Assembly: GCA_024275615.1 (NCBI GenBank)
Contig: JAJRYU010000388.1
Span: forward strand, 1-37,906
DNA length: 37,906 nucleotides
Source of the DNA: Planctomycetota bacterium
Lineage (GTDB): Bacteria; Planctomycetota; GCA-002687715; DRQF01
Direction: 5' to 3'
Shown in pieces: positions 8,086-18,634 of the stretch (positions are counted from its first letter, which is position 1; the number at the start of each line of letters is the position of its first letter). Below the pieces are notes generated by a model. The model was not told where the DNA came from. It saw only the letters and a program-made list of their open reading frames with translations, and searched no databases. Both the position numbers and the translations under genes were made by a program.

Positions 8086-9582
8086 GTGAAGCCGCATAGA
8101 AGAAATACCATCCCCGGGTTCTGGGCCCTGAGCTTGGGGGGCTTGGCCTTCTGCATCGCTGCCTTCGTCTGGTTGTGGAATGCCAGTTTGCAAGGTGATG
8201 TTCCAAGCAATGCCTATCACGGTGCCAGCCGCATGATCAACGGCGCATTCGGCGCCTGTATGATCTCCATAGTCTTGATCGTAACCTTGGTTTCGAATCT
8301 CTACACGCCAAGACTGGTCAAGTTGCTGGTACGGCATCCCTTTGTCATCGGCGGGCTCATTTTCACGACGATGACCAATCTTCTCATCGTCTTAGGCGAT
8401 CTCATCTCGCCCACTCATCCTCTCCACCACAACATGCTCTTTTTAGTGTTCTCGGCAATCATCTTGTCGGCGGCAGGACTCATCCCTTTCCTCTACTTCA
8501 TCAGCCAGTTTCTCAGGCCGAGCTATTTCTTGCCCGTGTTGAGAACAAGTGCGCTTAAGAATCTCAGAAAAATCCGCGGCAACGCTCATGAAGAAAAATA
8601 CTACTCCGGCCTCTTCGAAAACATCGACATCATCGCCAACATCGCATTGACCGCTGCTAACCGAGACGATCGACAGCTCATGGGACTTTCTTTGCGAATG
8701 CTCCATGAAATACTCTTAGAAATGATCTCCAAAGAAGAAGGGGAATGCTCAAGGTGGCGTAAAACCAACCACCGATTCCTGACCGGAATATCCTTGGAAG
8801 GTAGAGACTTCCTTGCCGAAGAAACGACTTGGCCAGAAGCCTACTTGCTCGGAAGTCAGCTGCGCGTCCTACGCGGCATCCCGCCAAAGCAGAACGAAGT
8901 CCAGGCCGAGTCCTGCCAACAATTGCGAGATTCATTGACTAAGGCCATCGACTTGGGGAACTGGCGGGTTGCAGATTTACATCGAACTCTGCTCAACTCC
9001 TACATGCGATTGGCGATCGATAAGCGCGACTTGGAACGCTACCAAGGGCTTTCGTACACCTACCGGCTCATCCTTGATGCGGAATGCGCTCGTAGTGAAG
9101 ATCTTCACCCACTTGCACCTTGGTTTGCGAGTTGGGAGTACTACGCATTCTACGCTCATGATCGTGGCTTGACATTCGGATGCGCAACGACGCTCTATGA
9201 TTCTGGAAATCTTCTTATCAACCTGAGTCGGAAAAACGAACAGGTGGCGATTGATGTACTTGGCAACTTTGTTGCCGCGACATGGAAGTTGGGCGTCGGC
9301 GCCGAAGGAAGATTGCAACGGGCCGCGCTGCGTGTCGTTGTACAGACCTACTGGAAGGCCAAGGCCGCAGGCAATGAATTGCTGGCGTCTGAAATCGAAA
9401 GGCGATTCTTGCCAGACGCAGAAATCCACGCTCGGATATTGGATGACATTTTCAGCAAGAGAACGGGTCGGCACTCGGAGTTCAATGATCGATTCCTACG
9501 CTTCACATACCTACCAGACAACGTCCTCAGCCGTTGCCAGTCATTTCATGCTGAACACAGCAAGACTCCGGTAATGACCTAG
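8086..9582 (+). CDS. Multi-TM membrane protein, DUF2254-like
   Basis: GTG start; four N-terminal TM segments including 'MISIVLIVTLVSNLYTPRLVKLLVRHPFVIGGLIFTTMTNLLIVLG', which resembles the DUF2254 core, followed by a long soluble helical C-terminal half. Confidence 0.65.
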   Translation: MKPHRRNTIPGFWALSLGGLAFCIAAFVWLWNASLQGDVPSNAYHGASRMINGAFGACMISIVLIVTLVSNLYTPRLVKLLVRHPFVIGGLIFTTMTNLLIVLGDLISPTHPLHHNMLFLVFSAIILSAAGLIPFLYFISQFLRPSYFLPVLRTSALKNLRKIRGNAHEEKYYSGLFENIDIIANIALTAANRDDRQLMGLSLRMLHEILLEMISKEEGECSRWRKTNHRFLTGISLEGRDFLAEETTWPEAYLLGSQLRVLRGIPPKQNEVQAESCQQLRDSLTKAIDLGNWRVADLHRTLLNSYMRLAIDKRDLERYQGLSYTYRLILDAECARSEDLHPLAPWFASWEYYAFYAHDRGLTFGCATTLYDSGNLLINLSRKNEQVAIDVLGNFVAATWKLGVGAEGRLQRAALRVVVQTYWKAKAAGNELLASEIERRFLPDAEIHARILDDIFSKRTGRHSEFNDRFLRFTYLPDNVLSRCQSFHAEHSKTPVMT

Positions 9583-9616
9583 AATCGAAAACTGTGAGGC
9601 TGATCGCCCACAGGCC

Positions 9617-11215
9617 TCATGGTCCGAAAAGCAGTTCAACGGCACTTGTTGTGGTGGGCACTGTTCCCAAGACACCGTACTGGACATAGACCTGGACTCC
9701 CGCTAACCCTGGCTGTGCCAGGTTCACAAAGTCACGGTGCTCGCCTACAGCATCTGTGACGAAGCTAAACAAGCCAAAAATGTCACCAGGGGCGTTCGAA
9801 ACAAACAGGGGCAAATTCGTTCCCGGCACGAAGCCGTTGTCGGGAGCGAAACTTACGATGCCGACGATCGAAGTGAGTGGCGGGGCGCCAGTCAAGGCTA
9901 GAGCACCATTTGCGGGAATGAAATTCCCTGTTTCCCAGTGAAATGAAAGCGTGCCTTGAGAGATGCTGTAGCCATACGACAAAGCGCCCAACATCGTGGT
10001 TGTTTCGAATCTTGTCTGCCCAAGAGCAGGTTGATTAGCAGTAAATGAAGCGAAATCGTCGATGCCATCATTGTTCAAATCACCTACAGGCGTCTCGGTC
10101 GCTGATAGGATAAAGAGCGCAAGCCCATTGATTCCCGAACGCATCTCGCGCCGGACAAGGGCCGACGTGACGTTTTCGATTGTCACGATGAAATCTTGAA
10201 ACCCATCGCCGTTGTGGTCCTGCGCTTTTGTCAGTCCAATAATTCTTTCTCCAAGCGCCGGTAGTACCTCCACCACGAGAAAACCGAACCCTGTTGAGAA
10301 GATCCTAACGCGCCCCGTATCCACACCGACGATATCTGCACCTGGGCTGAAGATCGCCACTTCTCTGGCTCCATCACCGTCGATGTCGCTGAGGCCGACC
10401 ATCTTTGCGCCCAAAGCATCCCCTGCTTGTCCGAACCAGCTTCTAAGGGCTTGTCCTGTTTGGCCAGAAAAGACTGTCGCACTCCCGCCTTGGGGTGCAA
10501 TGACCGACGTCGCACCTGAGCTTGCCGCAAGATCAGGAAAACCGTCACCGTCAACATCTCCGATGGCGACTAAACCGCCAGGAGTAAGAACAGCGTTGTT
10601 GTATTGCACAAGATTCGTCGCTTGAAAGCTCGCACCATCAATGACGTCAATAGACGTCACCGGAGTTGAGGTCCAGTAATTCAGGGCAATGAACTCAACC
10701 CGCGAAACCGCCCAATCACTAATTCCATCCCCTGTGACGTCGCCCAACGCCACGGCAAGGGGTTTCACTGAGCTGCTTGGACCAAGAACCGTATTCCCTA
10801 TCAGCACATTTGATGAACCGGAAATCACCCGCATTTCGTCAGTGACCCCCGGCGCAAACCCTACTTTCTCAAGGTAGCAAATCTCAGCACTGCTATCGCC
10901 ATCGAGGTCGGGGGTCTTGATGAACTCCAAGGGACCAGTTTGGGTGATCGCCCAGGGTTGCAAACCATGAATGACCGACCCCGAACGACCGGTGATGATT
11001 GTGACCTTCTTTTGAAGGGTTGAGGTGTAAGCGATGAGGGCGATATCGTTGAAACCATCACCGTTCACGTCGCCAACATCGTAGGCTTCGGCATTGGTAA
11101 CGACTTTCGATTCATCATGATGTGCGATGACCGGAAGACTCTGCGAAAAAACTGAACTCATCGTGCCAATGAACAACCAACACCAGCATATTCGATTCTT
11201 CATTAGACCCCTCAC
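9617..11215 (-). CDS. Secreted FG-GAP/integrin-alpha-like beta-propeller protein
   Basis: Signal peptide plus seven D-x-[DN]-x-D-G-type Ca-binding motifs (DVNGDGFND, DLDGDSSAE, DVTGDGISD, DVDGDGFPD, DIDGDGARE, DHNGDGFQD, DLNNDGIDD) and a C-terminal beta domain. Confidence 0.85.
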   Translation of the reverse strand: MRGLMKNRICWCWLFIGTMSSVFSQSLPVIAHHDESKVVTNAEAYDVGDVNGDGFNDIALIAYTSTLQKKVTIITGRSGSVIHGLQPWAITQTGPLEFIKTPDLDGDSSAEICYLEKVGFAPGVTDEMRVISGSSNVLIGNTVLGPSSSVKPLAVALGDVTGDGISDWAVSRVEFIALNYWTSTPVTSIDVIDGASFQATNLVQYNNAVLTPGGLVAIGDVDGDGFPDLAASSGATSVIAPQGGSATVFSGQTGQALRSWFGQAGDALGAKMVGLSDIDGDGAREVAIFSPGADIVGVDTGRVRIFSTGFGFLVVEVLPALGERIIGLTKAQDHNGDGFQDFIVTIENVTSALVRREMRSGINGLALFILSATETPVGDLNNDGIDDFASFTANQPALGQTRFETTTMLGALSYGYSISQGTLSFHWETGNFIPANGALALTGAPPLTSIVGIVSFAPDNGFVPGTNLPLFVSNAPGDIFGLFSFVTDAVGEHRDFVNLAQPGLAGVQVYVQYGVLGTVPTTTSAVELLFGP

Positions 11216-11330
11216 TCATATCGATACGCCCATCCATTCCACAGTTTAAGGGCGGAACTCCTATTTTGCCTAGGAAAATCTGAGTTAATCGTGGGTCCAG
11301 CGTGACTTCAGGCAAGGCGCGCCTTGGCGC

Positions 11331-12446
11331 TCACACGCTGAGGCATCTCAGCAGTTCTGTCATTTGCTCAGCGGCTCGTTGCCAGGAGAAGGATGAAGCT
11401 CGAGACAGGCCCCGTGATATGAGTGCTGGGCCGGATTGGGCATCCTCCATCGCCTTGATCCGCGTCAACCAAGTTGCGATGTCAAGGTCGACACAAAAGT
11501 CAGAGCCGAGAGTCTCCACATGGGGAGGAATGTTGGCGACAACGGCAGGTGTACCCAGGGCGAGCGCTTCTAGAGGTGTCATGCTGAACCCTTCAACAAG
11601 GGAAGGCATGAGAAAGCAACGAGCACCTCGGTAAAGTGCTCCCAAGTCCTGGTCAGTTGGAGATGGACAAAGAACAATGCCGGGCACCGAAGCGAGGGTG
11701 CGTTTGATTCTCAGACATTCGCTGAGCTCGGGACGATCATGAAATGCGAAGACGAGCTTCCTCGAATCTCCTTTACGCTGCAACTCTTGATGAAGCTTGA
11801 TGAGGAACAGCGGATTTTTTCGTTTTTCCAAATGACCGATGAATAGACGGTAGTTGTCGTCAGTGAGGCCATGCCGTTTGAGGAAGTCAGCATCGTCACC
11901 GCCGGCGAAGTGTGAGACATCAATGCCATTGGCGACGACAAAAAGTCGCTTGGGATCGATCTTGGTGACTTGCAAGACAAGGTTGCGCATCGACTCCGAA
12001 ACCGTGACAAGAGGCGTGATTGAATGCCGATAACGTGTGCGAAGAAAAGAATGCAAAGCAAGCCTTCGCCACCATGAGCTCATTCCCTGGGCTGTTGCCC
12101 GCAGATCATGAATAGTCAAGATCGACCGGTCGCCGCAGCGTAGGAGACCATCTTGATGGATCCAGTCGAATCCATTCTCAACGACAATCTCTGATAGCCT
12201 CGGATTAAGAAGTTTGTCTCGTACTTTCGGCCCCACACCGAAGTCTCTGACAACAAAGATCTCGTGTCCGGCAAAATGACAGCGCAATTCTTCGACCATG
12301 AAGTCATAAGTAACGAATCCAAGCCGCAGATCAGGATTCATCTCTTCCACACGCTGCCAGAGATTGACGAGGCGCCTGGCCACACCGCTGTGCATGTCTC
12401 GGACTTGAGTGGCGTCCACCAAGAGAGAAAGTCCGAGGTTGCTCAT
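11331..12446 (-). CDS. Glycosyltransferase, family 1/4-like (GT-B)
   Basis: C-terminal 'ARCFLMPSLVEGFSMTPLEALALGTPAVVANIPPHVE' (the EGF..PLEA GT4 motif) and 'LFIGHLEKRKNPLFLI'. Confidence 0.88.
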   Translation of the reverse strand: MSNLGLSLLVDATQVRDMHSGVARRLVNLWQRVEEMNPDLRLGFVTYDFMVEELRCHFAGHEIFVVRDFGVGPKVRDKLLNPRLSEIVVENGFDWIHQDGLLRCGDRSILTIHDLRATAQGMSSWWRRLALHSFLRTRYRHSITPLVTVSESMRNLVLQVTKIDPKRLFVVANGIDVSHFAGGDDADFLKRHGLTDDNYRLFIGHLEKRKNPLFLIKLHQELQRKGDSRKLVFAFHDRPELSECLRIKRTLASVPGIVLCPSPTDQDLGALYRGARCFLMPSLVEGFSMTPLEALALGTPAVVANIPPHVETLGSDFCVDLDIATWLTRIKAMEDAQSGPALISRGLSRASSFSWQRAAEQMTELLRCLSV

Positions 12447-13561
12447 GAAACCTCTCTTTCACTGGCTTGCCGCCACACAGCCACAGTCGCTTCAGCGCAC
12501 CGACGCCATGAAAGTTCATTGGCTCGAGCTTTCCCTCTTGCACCTAAACTCTCACGGACGGACGCATCGCTGAGAAGGAAGTCGAGTGCATCGGCGATCT
12601 CTTCTGTATTCGTGGGATCGACAAGGCAGGCCGCATCTCCCGCAACCTCCGCCGTTGCACCGACGTTCGCAGTGAGAACCGCTCTCCCGGCCGCCATACC
12701 TTCCACCACGGGTAAGCCAAATCCTTCCCACAAAGAAGGATAGGCGACAATTGAGCATTCGGCCATGGCAGCCATGAGATCATCTTCATTGGCGTCGCGG
12801 TGCCAGACCACAATTCCCAAGCTTTCGAGACGATTGATTTGGCTGACAACATCTTCATCCAGCCAACCGCGGCGACCGACAATGACAAGTCTTGAATCTG
12901 GGTGGCGAGCTGAAACTTTTTCAAAAGCGCACAAGAGTCGCGCATGGTTCTTGCGTGGTTCCAAAGTGCCAACCATCAAGATTTGCGGCGCACCAACCGG
13001 AGGTGACGGTACGTCGAAGAACTCCCTACTTGCCCCTAGGAGCGTGGCCGAAACGAGATTCGGGTCAACGGCAAATCTCTCAATCAGATCGACCCTTGAT
13101 GCCTCGGAGACGGTAATGAACGATGTGCTCCGAGCAACCAGTTGTTTAGTGACTGATTCAAGACGTCGCTGATTGGTCGACGAATACCAGCTTGGCTCCC
13201 GTAAGAAACCCAAGTCATAGATGGTAGCGATCCGGTTCGGTGAGCGAATCGGCAGTTCGACGAAGTCCGTCGCTTGAAACAGGTCTACTGGACCGGTGAA
13301 CGTCTCTGCCGCCATGACCTTCATGCGTCCTAAGACCTGCAGAAGCCTCCCCGGAAAGCGAGGCGCAAAAAGTTCTGCACCCACAACCTGATTCGGCAGA
13401 ACTCTGGGCCCGATCCCCTTCCAGAATGCCGCGAAGAGGGCCAAGTCAATTTCCCCCATGACCTCGGGAAGCGCTTCGACGAGTTGTCGAACATAGCGTC
13501 CGATTCCTGTGTGCCCCAAAAGAGCTGGCCGATAATCAATACCCACGCGCAAGCGACTCAT
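12443..13561 (-). CDS. Glycosyltransferase, family 1/4-like (GT-B)
   Basis: 'QILMVGTLEPRKNHARLLCAFEKV' and 'SIVAYPSLWEGFGLPVVEGMAAGRAVLTANVGATAEVAGDAACLVDP'. Overlaps the downstream gene by 4 nt. Confidence 0.92.
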   Translation of the reverse strand: MSRLRVGIDYRPALLGHTGIGRYVRQLVEALPEVMGEIDLALFAAFWKGIGPRVLPNQVVGAELFAPRFPGRLLQVLGRMKVMAAETFTGPVDLFQATDFVELPIRSPNRIATIYDLGFLREPSWYSSTNQRRLESVTKQLVARSTSFITVSEASRVDLIERFAVDPNLVSATLLGASREFFDVPSPPVGAPQILMVGTLEPRKNHARLLCAFEKVSARHPDSRLVIVGRRGWLDEDVVSQINRLESLGIVVWHRDANEDDLMAAMAECSIVAYPSLWEGFGLPVVEGMAAGRAVLTANVGATAEVAGDAACLVDPTNTEEIADALDFLLSDASVRESLGARGKARANELSWRRCAEATVAVWRQASEREVS

Positions 13562-15006
13562 GAGGCCTCCTCCTCAATAGCTTTGCGCGCCTCGAAACGA
13601 TGTCTCAAGGATCTGGCAACACCAACCAGCAAATGGGTCGCCGCAGCCGTCACTGCCAGCCCTGACGCCAAAAGTAGTTTCGTATGCTGAGAATCGGGCC
13701 AGACCGCCAAGTAGATGGCCAAAGCGACAGCCCCCGGTGCCATGGCTGCAAGAAAAGCCCCTCCCACTTCAGTCGAAGAGAAGTCTGAACTTGCCCGTGC
13801 TCCAAATCTTTGGCTCACCAGAGCAAGAACGGCAATGAGTACCTCGGTACAAACTGTGGCTCTGGCCGCTCCATCACCGCCCAGGTCCGGAATCCACAGC
13901 CAATTGAGCAGGAGGTTCGTGACTAGCCCCAAAAGCGTGATGGCTGTCCATGATCGGTACCGCTTTGCCATGATCAGGGCTGTCGAATAGGCCATGCCAA
14001 GCACCATGAAAGGAACAGCTGTTGCCAGCATGGCCAGAGCCGAAGCGGCAGGTTCGCTCTTCTCGCCACTCACAATGTAGACGATAGGCATTGATTGCAA
14101 GAGCACCATGCTTAGAGGCAGCATGGCACCCAAGCAAGCGATGGCCGTCAATGCGACGTCGTTGGGGTGAGGGTTTTGCCGCTCCTTCAAGCGACCGCTC
14201 AAAAATGGCAGATAGGGAGCAAGAAGCAAGGAAGCCGCAACCACGACTGGCCCCAACACTCGCACAGCAAGGCCATAATCAGCCACGGCCTGAACGTTGG
14301 ACATGGCACGCAACATGAAGACATCAATGTGAAAGTAGGCGGCACTAAACATGGTTGCGGCTGCGAGGAAAGCCAATCCGCGAACCGGAGAGGCGACGGT
14401 GCTATCCGCTGCAAGCGTGGCAGGCGAAAACCACCGCAGCATCACGCATGGATAGACGGACATGACAATTTCACGGCCAAGAAATGCGGTCAAGACAAGT
14501 GCCAGCACGTCGCCGTCTCTTTGGACAATGGCAGCGATCAAGGCACAGAACACACCGCGGATGGCAAGTCCGCCCCACGCCGTCACTCGATTCCTGCGAT
14601 TGGCGGCAAAATGAGCCGCCATGGTGCGCAATGGCAAACATAGAATCGCTGCGGCGAAGAGCCACCATTCAAGCTCCCGGGGCAACAAGGATGCGGCGGC
14701 CATGGCCATAGAAATTGCCACCAACGCCAAAATCAGCCTTTGCCTCACGACGCGATGCAAAAAAGCGACGCTGCTGGCCTGATTCTTCGACAATTCGGCG
14801 ACAACAGCGGGCTGTAATCCGGCATCCACCAGCTGGCTTGCGAGGGCCAATGCTCCAGAAACCAAGACGAACGCCGAGAATCCTTGGGCATCCAAGCGGC
14901 GCACCAAGAGAAACGTGATGAGCAGCCCCAAAGTGAGGCCAATCGCATGTGCCACAAGAAGAACCACTTGGCTCTCAATAATTGATTCTCGTCTTAATCC
15001 TCGCAT
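13558..15006 (-). CDS. Polysaccharide/oligosaccharide flippase (Wzx/MATE-like)
   Basis: 482 aa with about 12-14 hydrophobic segments, consistent with the MurJ/Wzx/MATE class, and coupled to two glycosyltransferases. Confidence 0.82.
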   Translation of the reverse strand: MRGLRRESIIESQVVLLVAHAIGLTLGLLITFLLVRRLDAQGFSAFVLVSGALALASQLVDAGLQPAVVAELSKNQASSVAFLHRVVRQRLILALVAISMAMAAASLLPRELEWWLFAAAILCLPLRTMAAHFAANRRNRVTAWGGLAIRGVFCALIAAIVQRDGDVLALVLTAFLGREIVMSVYPCVMLRWFSPATLAADSTVASPVRGLAFLAAATMFSAAYFHIDVFMLRAMSNVQAVADYGLAVRVLGPVVVAASLLLAPYLPFLSGRLKERQNPHPNDVALTAIACLGAMLPLSMVLLQSMPIVYIVSGEKSEPAASALAMLATAVPFMVLGMAYSTALIMAKRYRSWTAITLLGLVTNLLLNWLWIPDLGGDGAARATVCTEVLIAVLALVSQRFGARASSDFSSTEVGGAFLAAMAPGAVALAIYLAVWPDSQHTKLLLASGLAVTAAATHLLVGVARSLRHRFEARKAIEEEAS

Positions 15007-15135
15007 CTGTTCAGAACTCTATCCGATCCCTGTACTTGTGGCGAATCATTGCTCCTTCGACGCCATCAATAACTCTCGACTTGCCAAGATTTGAGCTGTT
15101 TTCGCACCGACTCTTTGAGGTTAGTATCTCGCACC

Positions 15136-16659
15136 ATGATCATAGACGGACAAGATATTCAGCTCAGTGAGCTCGACGGTTTCTTATCTACCCATCCACC
15201 TCAGGTTAGCCTGGGCGAGAAAGCCAAGGCCGCGATGAAGGAATCGCGAGACACGGTCGAGGCCATTCTCAAGCGGGAGCAGGTGGTCTACGGCATCAAC
15301 ACCGGGTTTGGCAAGCTTGCCAACACCGGCATTGCTGCCTCAAGACTTGAGGAGCTTCAGCGCAATCTCATTGTCTCTCATGCGGTCGGTGTCGGCACGC
15401 CCTTGCCACCCACCGTGGTTCGCTTGGCCATGCTACTGCGGGCTAACGCTCTTTCTCGAGGCCACAGCGGTTGCCGCGTCAAAGTTGTTGAGACTCTGCT
15501 TGCCCTGCTCAACGAAGACTGTTTGCCCATGATCCCGGCTCAAGGATCTGTTGGTGCCAGTGGTGACCTCGCGCCATTGGCCCACATGGCTTGCCTCCTC
15601 ATCGGCGAAGGTGAAGCCTACCTCCATGGCGAACGCATGCCTTCAGCCCAAGCTCTGGTGGAGGTCGGCATCGAACCCATTGTCTTGCAGGCCAAAGAAG
15701 GGCTGGCCCTCATCAACGGTACACAGATTTCAGCGGCCATCGGACTCCAGGGTTACATAGAATCGACCCGACTTCTATCAACTGCTGATATCGCTTGCGC
15801 CATGACCTTGGAAGCACTCAAAGGTTCAATTAGGCCTTTCGATGAGCGCGTCTGGAAAGTCCGCCCCCATCCCGGGCACAAGGAAGTTAGCGCCAACCTG
15901 CGCGCACTCATGGTGGGCAGCGAAATTCTGGAGTCACACAAAGACTGCAACAAAGTCCAAGACCAGTATTCCCTACGCTGTGTCCCCCAAGTTCACGGTG
16001 CCGTCCGCGACGCGTTGCGCCATGTTGGCGAGGTGTTGCAAAGAGAAGTCAACGCGGTCACCGACAACCCTCTCATCTTTCCTGCTGATGACGATGTCAT
16101 TTCCGCTGGGAACTTTCACGCCGAACCCCTGGCTATTCCCTTCGATTACGCCAGTGCTGCCATGAGCGAGTTAGCCAACATCAGCGAAAGACGTTTGGAA
16201 AACATGGTTAACCCTGACTTGTCCGGCTTGCCTGCTTTTCTGGCAAACGATTCTGGCGTCAATTCAGGTTTTATGATCGCCCAAGTCACCGCCGCAGCCT
16301 TGGTCAGCGAAAACAAATGCCTAGCCCATCCAGCCAGCGTCGACAGCATTCCGACTTCCGCTAACAAGGAAGACCATGTGAGCATGGCACCCATTGCTGC
16401 GAGGAAGTTTCGCGCCATCGTAGAAAACGCCGCCAATGTCTTGGCCATCGAGCTCATGGCCGCATTCCAGGCCATCGGTTTCGGCGAGGGGCTCAAACCC
16501 GGAGTTGGCGTCGAAGCGGCTATGAACATCATTGGCAAGGACCTCGCTCCCCTCAAGCAAGATCGTTATTTAAAAAAAGACATCGACATCGTTCGCAATA
16601 TCATGGACCAAGGGATGCTTCTTGCTGCCGTAAAAACCGCAGTACCCGAATTGATTTAG
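15136..16659 (+). CDS. hutH: Histidine ammonia-lyase
   Basis: MIO-forming ASG in 'GSVGASGDLAPLAHMACLLIGEGEA'; 'YGINTGFGKLAN'. Likely ATG at 15136 (MIIDGQDIQLSELDG). Confidence 0.95.
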   Translation: MIIDGQDIQLSELDGFLSTHPPQVSLGEKAKAAMKESRDTVEAILKREQVVYGINTGFGKLANTGIAASRLEELQRNLIVSHAVGVGTPLPPTVVRLAMLLRANALSRGHSGCRVKVVETLLALLNEDCLPMIPAQGSVGASGDLAPLAHMACLLIGEGEAYLHGERMPSAQALVEVGIEPIVLQAKEGLALINGTQISAAIGLQGYIESTRLLSTADIACAMTLEALKGSIRPFDERVWKVRPHPGHKEVSANLRALMVGSEILESHKDCNKVQDQYSLRCVPQVHGAVRDALRHVGEVLQREVNAVTDNPLIFPADDDVISAGNFHAEPLAIPFDYASAAMSELANISERRLENMVNPDLSGLPAFLANDSGVNSGFMIAQVTAAALVSENKCLAHPASVDSIPTSANKEDHVSMAPIAARKFRAIVENAANVLAIELMAAFQAIGFGEGLKPGVGVEAAMNIIGKDLAPLKQDRYLKKDIDIVRNIMDQGMLLAAVKTAVPELI

Positions 16660-16671
16660 AAAGAAGACGTC

Positions 16672-18321
16672 ATGACATACCAAGAAATCCACGCGCCAAC
16701 GGGAAACACACTGAGCTGCAAGTCTTGGCTAACTGAGGCGCCCATGCGAATGCTCATGAACAATCTCGACCCCAACGTCGCCGAGGATCCAGAAAACCTC
16801 ATCGTCTACGGGGGTAGTGGCAAGGCAGCAAGAAACTGGAATTGCTACCATGCCATCATCAAGGAACTGCAGAGACTGGAAGCTGATGAAACTCTCTTGA
16901 TTCAATCAGGAAAACCAGTCGCTGTTTTTCGTACCCATGAGGATGCCCCGCGCGTTCTAATTGCCAATTCGCACTTGGTCCCGGCGTGGGCAACCTACGA
17001 GTATTTCCGCGAACTCGAAAAGAAGGACCTAATCGCTTACGGCCAAATGACCGCGGGCTCATGGATCTACATTGGTAGCCAAGGCATCATCCAAGGAACC
17101 TATGAGACTTTTGTTGCCGCTGGCCGCAAGCATTTTGGCGGCGACATTGCTGGCCGCTTGGTCGTGACAGGGGGACTCGGAGGCATGGGAGGCGCTCAGC
17201 CACTAGCAGCGACCATGGCCGGAACCACCTGTTTGGTAGCCGAGATTGATCCTCACCGCGTCCAACGCCGTCTGGAAACCAAGTACCTCGATGAAGCCTA
17301 CGAAGACCTTGACGACGCTATTGATCGCGCCGTCGCATACGCCAAAGACAAAAAGGCTTTGTCGGTTGGCTACACGGGCAACGTCATTGACCTCTTAGCG
17401 CGTTTGAAAGAGCGCAACATCGTCCCAGACATGCTCACCGATCAGACAAGCGCCCACGATCCACTCATGGGCTACTTCCCTGAGAATCTGAGCTTTGAGG
17501 ATGCTCTCGCTCTGAGGGCGGCCGACGAGAAGGCCTACATCGATTTGAGTCTCGCCGCCATGGGACGCCACGTCCAATTGATGCTTGATCTCATGGACGC
17601 CGGCGCCGTCACTTTCGACTATGGCAATAACTTACGTGGCCAGGCGAAGTCACAAGGTGTCAAGAATGCCTTTGATTTTCCGGGATTTGTCCCAGCCTAT
17701 GTCCGTCCTCTTTTCTGCGAAGGTCGCGGGCCGTTTAGGTGGGTGGCTCTTTCCGGAGATCCAGCCGACATTCACAAGACTGATGAACTCATCCTCAGAG
17801 AGTTCGCGGACAACGAAGATCTTTGCCGTTGGATCAAGATGGCCAACGAGAGAATCGAGTTTCAGGGCCTACCCAGTCGGATTTGTTGGTTAGGTTATGG
17901 TGAACGCGATCGTTTCGCATTGTTGCTGAACAAAATGGTGCGGGATGGGGAACTTTCTGCTCCTATCGTCATCGGCCGTGACCATCTCGATTGTGGCAGC
18001 GTTGCCAGCCCCAATCGTGAGACAGAAGGAATGAAGGATGGCAGTGATGCCATCGCCGATTGGCCACTTCTCAACGCCCTGCTCTCTACTGCCGGTGGTG
18101 CCACATGGGTGTCGCTCCATCATGGAGGTGGCGTCGGTATCGGCAATTCTATTCACGCCGGGCTTGTAATCGTCGCTGATGGTACCGAAGCCGCCGACCG
18201 TCGCATCAAGCGGGTTCTTACCAACGATCCCGGCCTTGGTGTCGTACGTCATGTCGATGCGGGGTATGACAAGGCCATTGATTTCGCAAAAGGCACCGAC
18301 CTCAACATTCCTATGGTGTAG
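16672..18321 (+). CDS. hutU: Urocanate hydratase
   Basis: 549 aa with '[20 protein letters not shown]', '[14 protein letters not shown]', '[14 protein letters not shown]' and '[19 protein letters not shown]'. Follows hutH by 12 nt. Confidence 0.96.
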   Translation: MTYQEIHAPTGNTLSCKSWLTEAPMRMLMNNLDPNVAEDPENLIVYGGSGKAARNWNCYHAIIKELQRLEADETLLIQSGKPVAVFRTHEDAPRVLIANSHLVPAWATYEYFRELEKKDLIAYGQMTAGSWIYIGSQGIIQGTYETFVAAGRKHFGGDIAGRLVVTGGLGGMGGAQPLAATMAGTTCLVAEIDPHRVQRRLETKYLDEAYEDLDDAIDRAVAYAKDKKALSVGYTGNVIDLLARLKERNIVPDMLTDQTSAHDPLMGYFPENLSFEDALALRAADEKAYIDLSLAAMGRHVQLMLDLMDAGAVTFDYGNNLRGQAKSQGVKNAFDFPGFVPAYVRPLFCEGRGPFRWVALSGDPADIHKTDELILREFADNEDLCRWIKMANERIEFQGLPSRICWLGYGERDRFALLLNKMVRDGELSAPIVIGRDHLDCGSVASPNRETEGMKDGSDAIADWPLLNALLSTAGGATWVSLHHGGGVGIGNSIHAGLVIVADGTEAADRRIKRVLTNDPGLGVVRHVDAGYDKAIDFAKGTDLNIPMV

Positions 18322-18349
18322 CGCCTGGGTAAATATCACTGATTCCCCT

Positions 18350-18390
18350 GGACCAGTCGCTGATTCTAGTTCAGCAATCTGGTCCTTTTT
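18350..18390 (+). terminator. Rho-independent terminator after hutHU
   Basis: GGACCAG-tc-GCTGA-ttctagt-TCAGC-aat-CTGGTCC followed by TTTTT: 12 paired bases plus a U-tract, 29 nt after the hutU stop. Confidence 0.85.
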
Positions 18391-18634
18391 CTATGTTGTC
18401 GCCCCTGTCGCAGGAGCCACTCCAGCAGCAACGGGGCCCTCTACTGCTCCTGTGCCGCATTCTAAGACGTCGCAGAATCCGACAACAGATTCCCGAAGTA
18501 TACCGCCGATATATGAAAAAGTGAGCATCAAGCGCTCTGCATGACAATTCGTATCGCTTGGGTTGGAAGCGACTGGAATTGCAGCAGTGGTTGAAACGGG
18601 AATCGCTCGCCACCGCCGGAGGAGGGCAACATCA

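Noticed and set aside
9594-9618. TGAGGC...GCCTCA inverted repeat between convergent genes
   Set aside because: Only 6 bp with a 13-nt loop and no T-tract; not convincing as a terminator.
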